Source: Bacillota bacterium (GTDB lineage: Bacteria; Bacillota; Bacilli; Paenibacillales; Paenibacillaceae). From it: a DNA stretch of 64,000 nucleotides. The notes under the pieces were generated by a model. It did no database searches. It was not told the DNA's origin and saw nothing but the letters and a program-made list of their open reading frames with translations. Location: positions 47,799 through 111,798 of the forward strand of contig JAEWAQ010000081.1 in the NCBI GenBank assembly GCA_023391635.1, written 5' to 3'. Positions 17,485 through 25,835 of the stretch are shown piece by piece. The position numbers and the translations under genes were made by a program. How positions within the stretch are numbered: position 1 is the first letter of the stretch; each line of letters begins with the position of its first letter.

Positions 17485-18018
17485 ATGAAGATCAAATTGG
17501 CGCCGCTCTTGCTGACTGCCGCGCTGTCCGTAGCGCTGTTGTTCGGCGGATGGGCGGCTTATCGACATTACGCGGTGGAACAACCGCTCGACCGCGTTGC
17601 TGCGGCAGCGCCCGGCGTTCGTTCCGCCGAATCCGAGATGACGGGCGGTCAGGTCGTCTTGCGGCTGCAGCTACAGCCGGATGCCGATCTCGCCGACATT
17701 TACAAGACGATCAAGCAGGAAGGCGCGGGCCAAATCGGCGGCAGGTCGATCGAATTGAACGTGCAATCGACGACATCCGAGAAGCTCGAGCAAGCATGGC
17801 GCTATTCGCTGTTCGACATTGCGGAAGCGATGGAAACGCGCCATTATTCAGGCATACGCGAAGCCATGAGCCGGCTGTCGGCGCAGTTTCCCGGCGTGAG
17901 CGCGACGACGGACATCGATGAGGACAACGTCTATATTCGCTTGCAAGACGGCCAATCGGCCAAATATGTCGTACTTCCGCGGCAACCGGCAACGATGGAG
18001 GTGTGGCCGAATGCGTAA
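17485..18018 (+). CDS. Hypothetical membrane-anchored protein encoded with the FtsH-like protease
   Basis: 177 residues, not recognised. One N-terminal helix (LAPLLLTAALSVALLFGGWAAYRHY) and an alpha/beta extracytoplasmic domain. ATG 17485 is preferred over 17452 because AGAGGAGGT (17467-17475) precedes it. It overlaps the next gene by 8 bases and is surely co-translated with it. Upstream (17290-17484) is AT-rich with possible -10 boxes (TATGAT, TATACT 17408-17413) but no good -35. It may be an accessory or adaptor supplying the outside domain that the short protease lacks; this is inference. Confidence 0.7.
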   Translation: MKIKLAPLLLTAALSVALLFGGWAAYRHYAVEQPLDRVAAAAPGVRSAESEMTGGQVVLRLQLQPDADLADIYKTIKQEGAGQIGGRSIELNVQSTTSEKLEQAWRYSLFDIAEAMETRHYSGIREAMSRLSAQFPGVSATTDIDEDNVYIRLQDGQSAKYVVLPRQPATMEVWPNA

Positions 18019-19528
18019 ATTCAAATCCTACGGCAAAGAAGTCGCGATCGGATTTCTGTCCGTCCTGCTCGTCTTCTTGCTGTATGTCGGCGTTTCTCCG
18101 GTACCGATCATCATGTCAACTATTGCGATCGGCGCGATCCTGTTCATGCTAAAGGCGCGCGGGGGCATGGCGATCGGCGGCGCGGGCGGCAAGAAGAGCG
18201 CAATCAAAGCGCCCGCTTACTTGACGTTCGACGATATCGGAGGTCAGGATCACGCGAAGAAAGAATTGATGGAAGCACTGGAATTCATGATCAAACGGGA
18301 TGAAATCCGAAAGCTTGGCATCCGGCCGCTGAAGGGCATCCTGCTTACGGGGCCTCCGGGAACTGGCAAGACGCTGCTGGCGAAGGCGGCAGCTCAATAT
18401 ACGCAATCCGCATTCGTCGCCGCGTCGGGCAGCGAGTTCGTGGAGATGTACGTCGGCGTCGGCGCCAGCCGGATCCGCGATCTGTTCAAAGAAGCGCGCA
18501 GTCAAGCGGTTAAGCTAAAGCGCGATTCCGCCGTCGTCTTCATCGACGAAATCGACGGCATCGGCGGCAAGCGTGACGGCGGCCAACATCGCGAGTACGA
18601 CCAGACGCTGAACCAACTGCTTACGGAGATGGACGGCATCCAGGGCGACGAATCGGTCCGCATCCTGCTGATCGCGGCGACCAATCGCAAGGAGCTGCTC
18701 GATCCGGCGCTGCTGCGCCCGGGCCGGTTCGACCGCCATATCCAGGTCGACCTTCCGGACAAGAAGGGACGCGAACACATTCTCCGGCTGCATGCCCGCA
18801 ACAAGCCGCTTCAAGACGACGTATTGCTGGAGCGCGTCGCGGGTGAGACTTTCGGTTTCTCCGGCGCGCAGCTCGAGAGCGTGATGAACGAAGCGGCGAT
18901 CTACGCCATGCGGGACAATCGCGGGCAGCTCGCGCAATCGGACCTGACGCAAGCGATCGACAAAGTGATGATGGGCGAGCGGACGGATCGCGAGACGACG
19001 CGCGAGGAGCGCGAGCGGGTCGCGATGCATGAGCTCGGCCACGCGATCATGGCGGAGACGCTTCGTCCCGGCAGCGTGGCGCAGGTGTCGCTGACGCCGC
19101 GCGGGCAGGCGCTCGGATACGTGCGCCATCATCCCGGCCAGGACAGCTACTTGTATACGAAGCAGGCGCTCGAAGACCAGATCATGATCGCGCTCGGCGG
19201 CGCCGCCGCGGAAGAACTCATCTACGGCGGCCGCAGCACCGGCTCCAGAGGCGATTTTGAGCAAGCGACGAACATCGTGCGGACCCTGATCGAATCGGGC
19301 ATGTCGGAGCTGGGCATCGTCCATCCAGAAGCGTTGTCACAGGAAGAGTGGGCGAAGGAGAACGCGAACATTTTGAACGGCTTGATCGAGCGCACGCGAG
19401 CGATTCTGTCGGAGCGCAAGGACGCGTTCGAGCCGATGCTGAAGATACTGACGCAGGAAGAGACGTTGTCCGGAAGCCGTCTGCGTGAATGCCTTCGCGA
19501 GCAAGGCGCCGAAATCGCAGCTTCCTGA
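18011..19528 (+). CDS. Short FtsH-like ATP-dependent zinc metalloprotease
   Basis: 505 residues, against roughly 640 for normal FtsH. Two adjacent hydrophobic segments at the N-terminus (GFLSVLLVFLLYVGV, IIMSTIAIGAILFML) replace the usual TM-periplasmic domain-TM layout. The AAA module is complete: Walker A GPPGTGKT from residue 114, the pore motif EMYVGVGASRIRDLF, Walker B VVFIDEIDGIG, and arginine fingers LLRPGRFDRH. The M41 domain has H340-E-L-G-H344 and Asp415 (RGDFEQATNIVR) as third zinc ligand, so it should be active. It pairs with the membrane protein upstream. A second, housekeeping FtsH elsewhere is expected. Confidence 0.9.
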   Translation: MRKFKSYGKEVAIGFLSVLLVFLLYVGVSPVPIIMSTIAIGAILFMLKARGGMAIGGAGGKKSAIKAPAYLTFDDIGGQDHAKKELMEALEFMIKRDEIRKLGIRPLKGILLTGPPGTGKTLLAKAAAQYTQSAFVAASGSEFVEMYVGVGASRIRDLFKEARSQAVKLKRDSAVVFIDEIDGIGGKRDGGQHREYDQTLNQLLTEMDGIQGDESVRILLIAATNRKELLDPALLRPGRFDRHIQVDLPDKKGREHILRLHARNKPLQDDVLLERVAGETFGFSGAQLESVMNEAAIYAMRDNRGQLAQSDLTQAIDKVMMGERTDRETTREERERVAMHELGHAIMAETLRPGSVAQVSLTPRGQALGYVRHHPGQDSYLYTKQALEDQIMIALGGAAAEELIYGGRSTGSRGDFEQATNIVRTLIESGMSELGIVHPEALSQEEWAKENANILNGLIERTRAILSERKDAFEPMLKILTQEETLSGSRLRECLREQGAEIAAS

Positions 19529-19537
19529 CCTCGGAAG

Positions 19538-19573
19538 AGGGCCTTCTCCGCCATATGCGGGAAGGCCCTTTTT
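19538..19573 (+). terminator. Intrinsic terminator after the FtsH-like gene
   Basis: AGGGCCTTC (19538-19546) pairs with GAAGGCCCT (19561-19569); CCGC/GCGG extends the stem inside, and a T run follows to 19573. Confidence 0.88.
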
Positions 19574-19584
19574 GCAACACTTTC

Positions 19585-19593
19585 TGGTATGAT
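19585..19593 (+). promoter_or_regulatory. Extended -10 promoter element before the sigma factor gene
   Basis: TGGTATGAT (19585-19593) is a good TGN-TATGAT extended -10. The -35 position falls in the terminator stem and is poor, so promoter strength would depend on the extended -10. It lies 94 bases before the TTG start. Confidence 0.4.
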
Positions 19594-19686
19594 AGCATAG
19601 TGGAGAAACTTTTCGATTCCGGCGGCGTCTTCTTTTTTGAACCGAACCCGGATTTGAATCGTCTAAGGAATTGAGGTGCTGAAGGT

Positions 19687-20250
19687 TTGGACTCCGAGAC
19701 GAATTTGAATTACGTCAAATATATGGCCTGGACGGACGACCCGAATACGCTGCTCGACGAATTGATGACCGTCTACGGCAAAGAAGTCTGGAACTATGCC
19801 TACAGCATCACGCGCAAGTGGGACATGGCCGACGATATTACGCAGGAAGTGTTCATCAAGGTGTATCGGCATATCGATTCGTTCCGCCGGGACGCTTCCG
19901 TCAAGACGTGGCTGCTGACGATAACCCGCAATACGGCGATTGATTTCCAACGGTCGGCGTTCTTCCGTAAAGTAACGTTGTCCGATTGGCTGGAAGAGAA
20001 AGGGGAGCGGCGCTCGGTCGAACATGAAATGATGGAAAAATGGGCGGTCAACGAAATGTGGGACTTGGTGCTGAAACTGCCGGCGAAATACCGGGAAGCG
20101 ATCATCCTGTTCGCGCATCATCAGCTGTCGATGAAGGAAATGGCAGATGTGCTCGGCGTAACCGAGGGTACCGTGAAATCGCGCTTGTTCCACGCCCGCC
20201 AGAAACTTTCCAAGATGAAGGAGCAGATCGATCATGGATCCAGCAGATAG
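19687..20250 (+). CDS. ECF-type RNA polymerase sigma factor
   Basis: 187 residues. Region 2 contains NYAYSITRKWDMADDITQEVFIKVYRHIDSFRRDASVKTWLLTITRNTAIDFQR, the ECF core-binding and -10 recognition helices. Region 4 has LPAKYREAIILFAHHQLSMKEMADVLGVTEGTVKSRLFHARQKL, the -35 helix-turn-helix. The start is TTG, eight bases after GAGGTG. Its stop overlaps the next gene by 17 bases, the usual arrangement with an anti-sigma factor. The group cannot be assigned by eye. Confidence 0.92.
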   Translation: MDSETNLNYVKYMAWTDDPNTLLDELMTVYGKEVWNYAYSITRKWDMADDITQEVFIKVYRHIDSFRRDASVKTWLLTITRNTAIDFQRSAFFRKVTLSDWLEEKGERRSVEHEMMEKWAVNEMWDLVLKLPAKYREAIILFAHHQLSMKEMADVLGVTEGTVKSRLFHARQKLSKMKEQIDHGSSR

Positions 20251-21409
20251 GGAACTCATGGACCAGCTAGCGAAGGGCCCATTCGAGCAGGGCGGCTTCG
20301 ACCAGCGGCTGCGCCAGCGCATCGTCAGCGAGATCGGCAAGCAGACGGCCGGACGCGCCGGACGGCGCCGGTCCGGCGCCTCGCCATGGTCGATCGCCGC
20401 GCTTGCTTCCTGTGTTGTCGTGCTGTTTGCCGTGTGGATGTGGAACGGGCAGCATGCGGCGGATCTGTCGGACCAGGTGACTCATTCCGTCGCTTCGGAG
20501 CAAGTAACGGCTGCGCCGACCGCGCCGGTTCCGGCTGCGCCGAACAAGAAATACGCGCTGCTCATCGGGTTGCGTAAAGACGATATGTCGCAAGCGGCGC
20601 CGGAAGGCAGCTACCGGACGCTGCTTGTCGCAGACGAGAAGCAGCCGGCGGACTTGCAATTGATTGCCGATATGCCGGGACTTTACATGCCCTACGGACA
20701 GAACTTCTGGCAAATCGTCGACACGGAATCCCCGGATCATCGCCATGCGCTGCATGCGGTGCAGGTGACGGGCCGGGGCGCCGGACAGACGGGGAAGGAC
20801 GATGCCGCACGCGTTCCAGCCTACGTATTGTCAGAGCGTGTCAGCTACGCGGGCAACGAGTATTTGTCGATTCAATCATCCGTGAAGGATGAACAGGGCA
20901 AGATGAGCGAGCGGTCGCTGGTCAAGCATATCGGGCAAATGAACGCCAAACCGGACGATCCGGCGGCTGAACCTTATACGAAGCTGCAGGATGTGCTGCC
21001 GGGAGTTGTCGTTGATCAGAGCCGATCGCCGCAATGGAGCATCTATCGCAACCCCGGTCAATGGGTATCCGAGCTCTATGACTCGACTAGCGGCGCGGGA
21101 AGGATGATCGATAATCTGCCCGACAACGTCATTCGCAACGATACGTTATTGATGTCGTGGCCGGATATCGAGAAGATCGAGCCGGGCGCGCGGGATGCGT
21201 TCACGTACGGAACTGTGCTCGGCGTCGTGACGGACAAGGAAGTCGTCGTGCGGTCGATGAAGAGCGGCGTTGCCGAATCCGAGCCCGTCCGCGTGCCGCT
21301 CTCGGGCGGAGAATCCGTCGTCATGATCCAATGGGCACAGAACGACAAGATCGATTACGTAGACAAGTGGATCCAAGACTTCCGCGGCTTGCTTGGCAAT
21401 GAACCGTGA
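20234..21409 (+). CDS. Probable anti-sigma factor or sigma-linked membrane protein
   Basis: 391 residues. Residues 1-45 are a short charged cytoplasmic segment, followed by one membrane helix (WSIAALASCVVVLFAVWMW) and a large outside domain of about 315 residues with no motif I recognise. Single-pass topology and overlap with the ECF gene argue for an anti-sigma role. I see no zinc-binding HxxxCxxC signature in the cytoplasmic part, so it is not a ZAS-type protein. It converges on the GntR-type regulator with 56 bases between. Confidence 0.65.
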   Translation: MDPADRELMDQLAKGPFEQGGFDQRLRQRIVSEIGKQTAGRAGRRRSGASPWSIAALASCVVVLFAVWMWNGQHAADLSDQVTHSVASEQVTAAPTAPVPAAPNKKYALLIGLRKDDMSQAAPEGSYRTLLVADEKQPADLQLIADMPGLYMPYGQNFWQIVDTESPDHRHALHAVQVTGRGAGQTGKDDAARVPAYVLSERVSYAGNEYLSIQSSVKDEQGKMSERSLVKHIGQMNAKPDDPAAEPYTKLQDVLPGVVVDQSRSPQWSIYRNPGQWVSELYDSTSGAGRMIDNLPDNVIRNDTLLMSWPDIEKIEPGARDAFTYGTVLGVVTDKEVVVRSMKSGVAESEPVRVPLSGGESVVMIQWAQNDKIDYVDKWIQDFRGLLGNEP

Positions 21410-21465
21410 ACGGGTAGGTCCGGGTCCAGGCAAGCTGCCGATGCGGTTTTATCGCCCGCGGCGTC

Positions 21466-22653
21466 TCACTTTCGCGACAGGGACAATTCCGCAATCGCCT
21501 GCCGGACAGCAGCGGTGGAAGTTCGTACCACGAGTCGGGTCGGAAGTGTCCGTTTGCGTCGTTCCTGCCGGGGGTTTTCGATAATGGATAGCAACATGCG
21601 CGCCGACTCGACGCCGATCTGAAGCACTGGCTGAACGATGCAGCTTGGAGGGATAGCAGACAGCGCAGCATTCTCATAATCATCGAAGAAGATGACGGAC
21701 AGTTGCTCCGGTACGCGAATGTCCAGCTCGCGCGCGACTTCCATGACGGCCATGCCAAGATAGGCGTTCGCCGCAAAGACGGCGGTCGTGTCGGGGTTGT
21801 TCTCGAGAAAGCTGCGGAACACGCGGCGGAATGCAGCGGAATTGTCGTCTTGACCGAGAGCCTCGTTCAAGTGTTCTTTCTTGATCTCGCATACACGGCG
21901 GCGGTATTCGAGCGGATTTTGGCGCTCGGCCAACGCATTCTCGTAGCCGATTAAGCGATCCGCAAGACTGGTCGCAATGAGGGAATCGACACCGAAGTAT
22001 ACGATGCGCCTATGACCCAACCCGATCAAATACGAGGTTGCGTCATAGGCGCCGCCTACATTGTCGGAACATACGCAGTGCGTATCCACACCCCGCAAGT
22101 AACGGTCGACGACAACGACCGGATATTGATTTAAGGTCAGTCGCAAAATCTCCTCGTTATAGGATTCACCGTCCACCGGGAAAATAATGATGCCTCTAAC
22201 GCCCGATTCCACACATTCTCGCAAAATTTGTTGCTCCAACTGCTGTTGATTGCGGCTCGAGCGAAAAATAACCTGATATCCGTTCGCGCTTAAATGTTGT
22301 TCCACGCCTGCCAGCAGGTTAGCGCTTAGCCCGTCTTGCAAACGGGGCATGATTAAGGCTGCAATTTTTGAAGTTTCGATCCTTGCAGGCTTCCTGGCGG
22401 GAGGCTCATCGGGATCGGAGACGCCGCGCACAATAAAGGAGCCTTTGCCCTGAACGCGGTAAATGAGTCCCTTGGCAACAAGATCGTTCAATGCCTTTTT
22501 GGCCGTAAAGCGGCTGACATGAAACTGCGCGGCCAATTCCGACTCGGTGGGCAACGGCTTGTGAGGCGGCCAATCGCAGGATTGCAAAAGTTCGATCAAA
22601 TGCGCATGAATTTGCGCATGCAACGGAGTTCTGGATGAATGCGGACCTGCCAT
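21466..22653 (-). CDS. GntR-type HTH / LacI-type ligand-binding transcriptional regulator
   Basis: 395 residues, AraR-like layout. The N-terminal GntR winged helix (PLPTESELAAQFHVSRFTAKKALNDLVAKGLIYRVQGKGSFIV) is fused to a periplasmic-binding-protein-like domain (KIAALIMPRLQDGLSANLLAGVEQHLSANGYQVIFRSS ... GVRGIIIFPVDGE ... VVVDRYLRGVDTHCV ... RIVYFGVDS ... VIFFDDYENAALS). Such proteins are sugar-responsive repressors. It is divergent from the GH38 gene across a 198-base AT-rich gap, so it most likely controls that operon and itself. The inducer is unknown. Confidence 0.9.
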   Translation of the reverse strand: MAGPHSSRTPLHAQIHAHLIELLQSCDWPPHKPLPTESELAAQFHVSRFTAKKALNDLVAKGLIYRVQGKGSFIVRGVSDPDEPPARKPARIETSKIAALIMPRLQDGLSANLLAGVEQHLSANGYQVIFRSSRNQQQLEQQILRECVESGVRGIIIFPVDGESYNEEILRLTLNQYPVVVVDRYLRGVDTHCVCSDNVGGAYDATSYLIGLGHRRIVYFGVDSLIATSLADRLIGYENALAERQNPLEYRRRVCEIKKEHLNEALGQDDNSAAFRRVFRSFLENNPDTTAVFAANAYLGMAVMEVARELDIRVPEQLSVIFFDDYENAALSAIPPSCIVQPVLQIGVESARMLLSIIENPRQERRKRTLPTRLVVRTSTAAVRQAIAELSLSRK

Positions 22654-22750
22654 AACGGGGAGTCTCCTCTCAAAGAATGGCCCTCAGGATTGCGGGAAGG
22701 CGATCGGAGTGTCGAATCGACGCGCCTTTCCCTCAGAATAACATATCAAT

Positions 22751-22786
22751 ATATATCTTTACAATAAATATGGATATAGATATATT
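22751..22786 (+). promoter_or_regulatory. Predicted promoter and operator for the GH38 operon
   Basis: TTTACA (22758-22763), 17 bases, TATATT (22781-22786) is a good sigma-A promoter facing the mannosidase gene. An inverted repeat ATATATC (22751-22757) / GATATAT (22779-22785) brackets it, which would let a dimeric repressor such as the divergent GntR/LacI-type protein block it. The region is extremely AT-rich, so chance symmetry is possible. Confidence 0.5.
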
Positions 22787-22851
22787 TGATTTGTAGTTAG
22801 GTATATTCGATAGGATAAGGTCACTACCATTGATCGCGGAGGATTGATTCC

Positions 22852-25713
22852 ATGAAGTCCATCGATTATCGGTTAAGAATGCTGTTGGGGAATGAGCCCC
22901 GGTCCTACTGGGAAGAGCAGATTCCCGCTCGTCCGGGCTACTGGGGAGAAAGGGCGATTTCGCAATTGGCGTATGCCTATGAGCTGTCCAAAGTAAATCA
23001 CCATGCGTTCGACGATCCGATCCGCGCCGCGCTGGATGTCTTCGAATCCCGAATGGGGGAGGAGGGCGCAATAACCAAACCTACTGCGCTTGAGATCGAG
23101 CTGATGCTGGGCAGCCTGGCCGAGACGGCAAAAAGCTATGAGGTCATCTGCGTCGCCCATGCGCATATCGATATGAATTGGATGTGGTCATGGGACGAGA
23201 CGGTAGCGGTTACTTTGGATACGTTCGGGACGATGCTCCGACTGATGGATGAATACCCTCAGTTCACTTTTTCCCAGTCGCAGGCAGCGATCTATCGCAT
23301 CGTCGAGCAATATGCGCCGGACATGCTTCAGGAAATTAAACGACGGGTGAAAGAAGGACGCTGGGAGATCACGGCCTCGCATTGGGTGGAGGCGGACAAA
23401 AATATGCCGAGCGGAGAAAGTCTGGCGAGGCATATTCTGTATACGAAGAAATATTTGTCCGGTTTGCTTGACATCGACCCGGACAGCCTGCAATTGGATT
23501 TTGAGCCCGATACATTCGGACATAGTGTAAATGTGCCGGAAATATTGTGCCGCGGCGGCGTCAAGTTCTATTATCATTGTCGTGGCGGCGAGAACGAAGT
23601 GTTGTATCGTTGGATGGCGCCGTCCGGCCAATCGGTTATCGTCTATCGCGAACCGACCTGGTACAACGATTCCGTCCGGCCGATCCTCGGTTCTTACGTG
23701 CCCTCAATATGCCAAATAACGGGGTTGAAAACTTTTCTGCACGTTTATGGCGTAGGTGACCATGGCGGCGGGCCGACGCGCCGAGACTTGGAACGGATGC
23801 AGGATATGAACGACTGGCCGATCTATCCGAAATTGCGCTTCGGCACGTATGCCGAATATTTTCGTCTGGCCGAACAGATGGAGGACAGGCTGCCGATCGT
23901 GCATGGGGAGCAGAATTTCGTCTTCACAGGCTGTTATTCGTCGCAAACCCGCATCAAGATGGCGAATCGGATCGGCGAGGCGACGCTGCATGAGGCGGAG
24001 ATGTTCAACGCGTTTGCGGCAGCTGCCGTTAATGCGCATTATCCCGCTACCTCTTATGAGGAAGCCTGGAGAAACGTGCTGTTCAATCAATTCCACGATA
24101 TTCTGCCGGGTTCGGGGGTGATCGAAACACGGGAGCATGCGCTGGGCCTCTTTCAGAACACGATGGCGATTGCCAATACGAACCGCAAGCTGGCGCTGGA
24201 GGCGATCGCCGCCAACATCGATACATCCGCGCTTGGAGCCGAAGTTTCGAAGCAGTCTTTGTCCGAAGGTGCGGGCGTCGGCTTCGGCATTCATGATTTC
24301 CGAATTGCCCAGGTGGAACGCGGAGGAGGGCTTGTTCGCATCGTGCATCTGTTCAACCCTGCGGCGGTTGACCGCGAAGAGATCGTGGAGCTCGTGCTGT
24401 GGGATTGGAAGAGCGCGGTTGAAGCATTGGAAGTGACGGACGAGCATGGTCATGAGACCGAATATCAGTTATTGGACCAAGGCCACCATCATTATTGGGG
24501 ACATGATTACATTCGCTTGCTAATCCGCGCGAAAGTGCCTGCATGCGGGTACGGCACCTATCGCATCGCGGTCGGAGAGCAACCGCTGAAGCCGTTGTTT
24601 ACCGCAGAACCCCGGCTGGACCGGCCGGACGGGTACGTGCTGGAGAACGACCGCATGAAGGTGGTCTTTCACCCCGAGCATGCCTCGATTGTTTCCATGA
24701 TCGATAAATCGACCCGGGAAGAGTTGGTTGCAGACTGCCGCCCGGCCGGCATCTTCCGTCTAATCGAAGAGGACGGCGAGAAGGGGATGACCGCATGGCG
24801 GGTAGGCCGTTATATGAACATTCGCAATCTGCATGACACCTCGGTGAAAATAAGAGGCTTGTCCAGCGGCCCGCTGCGTCAATCCGTCCAATACGATCTT
24901 GCTTTCGCCAAGTCGTCGTGCCAAGTGACCGTTTCCCTGGATCAAGGCAGCGATTTGCTGGAATTTCAGGTAACGTGCGACTGGCAGGAAGTCGGTTCCA
25001 AAGACACGCATATCCCGCAACTGAACTTTCATTGGCCGCTGGCTTACCCCTGCTCTTCGTACCAGTACGATGTCCCGCACGGGATAGTCGAACGGGAACC
25101 GCTCGAGATGGACGTGCCGGCCAACAGCTGGGCGCATGCCGTACGAAAAGAGGCCGGCAACAGCTCTATCATGCTCATGAGCCAAACGAAGTACGGATTC
25201 AGAGGCGTTGATCAGTCGCTTTCGCTAACGCTGATCCGCAGTTCGTTCGATCCGGATCCTTACCCGGAACTGGGCAATCATCACCGCATGAAGTTTGCCA
25301 TAGGATTGGTACGCTCGCGCTACGGTTGTCAACGCATCGATAGGGCGCATCGTTACAATCATCCGATCAGCGTGTTGTCAGGTACGGCGCATACCGGGAC
25401 ATTGCCATTGTCGAACAGCTTCCTGAAGCATGTGGAAGGCACGGTTGCCATCTCCGCCTTGAAAATGCCCGAAGCGGATCGCGACAACCGCTGGATCGTA
25501 CGCGCCTATGAAACGGAAGGAAGCGCAACGCTCGCGCAATTCGCGCTATTCAGGAAAGTTCGGCAAGCCTACTATGTGGACACGAACGAAGAGAAGACGG
25601 CACAGCCGCAAGGCGACATCGAAATTTCAGGCCATCTCGTGTCGTTCGGCGTTCCGGCCTATGCGTCCGCGGCGGTTTGCATTGAGCTCGAGGACGAATC
25701 GATTCCCATTTAA
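22852..25713 (+). CDS. GH38 family alpha-mannosidase
   Basis: 953 residues, no signal peptide, so intracellular. The GH38 catalytic domain has HAHIDMNWMWSWDET with zinc ligands near His105/Asp107, the nucleophile Asp220 in FEPDTFGHSVNVPE, and HNAFAAAAVNAHYPATSYEEAWRNVLFNQFHDILPGSG. The C-terminal half is the usual beta-sandwich part. It would trim alpha-mannosyl residues from imported oligosaccharides. The N-terminal 95 residues match the extra helical domain of the bacterial subgroup. First gene of glycan module A, followed 122 bases later by a sensor kinase. Confidence 0.92.
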   Translation: MKSIDYRLRMLLGNEPRSYWEEQIPARPGYWGERAISQLAYAYELSKVNHHAFDDPIRAALDVFESRMGEEGAITKPTALEIELMLGSLAETAKSYEVICVAHAHIDMNWMWSWDETVAVTLDTFGTMLRLMDEYPQFTFSQSQAAIYRIVEQYAPDMLQEIKRRVKEGRWEITASHWVEADKNMPSGESLARHILYTKKYLSGLLDIDPDSLQLDFEPDTFGHSVNVPEILCRGGVKFYYHCRGGENEVLYRWMAPSGQSVIVYREPTWYNDSVRPILGSYVPSICQITGLKTFLHVYGVGDHGGGPTRRDLERMQDMNDWPIYPKLRFGTYAEYFRLAEQMEDRLPIVHGEQNFVFTGCYSSQTRIKMANRIGEATLHEAEMFNAFAAAAVNAHYPATSYEEAWRNVLFNQFHDILPGSGVIETREHALGLFQNTMAIANTNRKLALEAIAANIDTSALGAEVSKQSLSEGAGVGFGIHDFRIAQVERGGGLVRIVHLFNPAAVDREEIVELVLWDWKSAVEALEVTDEHGHETEYQLLDQGHHHYWGHDYIRLLIRAKVPACGYGTYRIAVGEQPLKPLFTAEPRLDRPDGYVLENDRMKVVFHPEHASIVSMIDKSTREELVADCRPAGIFRLIEEDGEKGMTAWRVGRYMNIRNLHDTSVKIRGLSSGPLRQSVQYDLAFAKSSCQVTVSLDQGSDLLEFQVTCDWQEVGSKDTHIPQLNFHWPLAYPCSSYQYDVPHGIVEREPLEMDVPANSWAHAVRKEAGNSSIMLMSQTKYGFRGVDQSLSLTLIRSSFDPDPYPELGNHHRMKFAIGLVRSRYGCQRIDRAHRYNHPISVLSGTAHTGTLPLSNSFLKHVEGTVAISALKMPEADRDNRWIVRAYETEGSATLAQFALFRKVRQAYYVDTNEEKTAQPQGDIEISGHLVSFGVPAYASAAVCIELEDESIPI

Positions 25714-25744
25714 AGACCGGATTTCCTAGTTGAAATTCTCGACG

Positions 25745-25805
25745 ACGAGTGCAGAAAAGGCCAACCATTTTGCCATGGGTGCTGCCTTCACCTTCGCTCG
25801 TTTTT
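25745..25805 (+). terminator. Possible terminator between GH38 gene and sensor kinase
   Basis: ACGAGTG (25745-25751) can pair with CGCTCGT (25795-25801) with one G-T pair, followed by TTTTT. The loop is long but has its own helix (CCAT/ATGG). It could separate or attenuate transcription between the mannosidase and the two-component genes. Confidence 0.4.
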
Positions 25806-25835
25806 GTTTAAGCGACAAAGGAAGGAGAGGAATTC

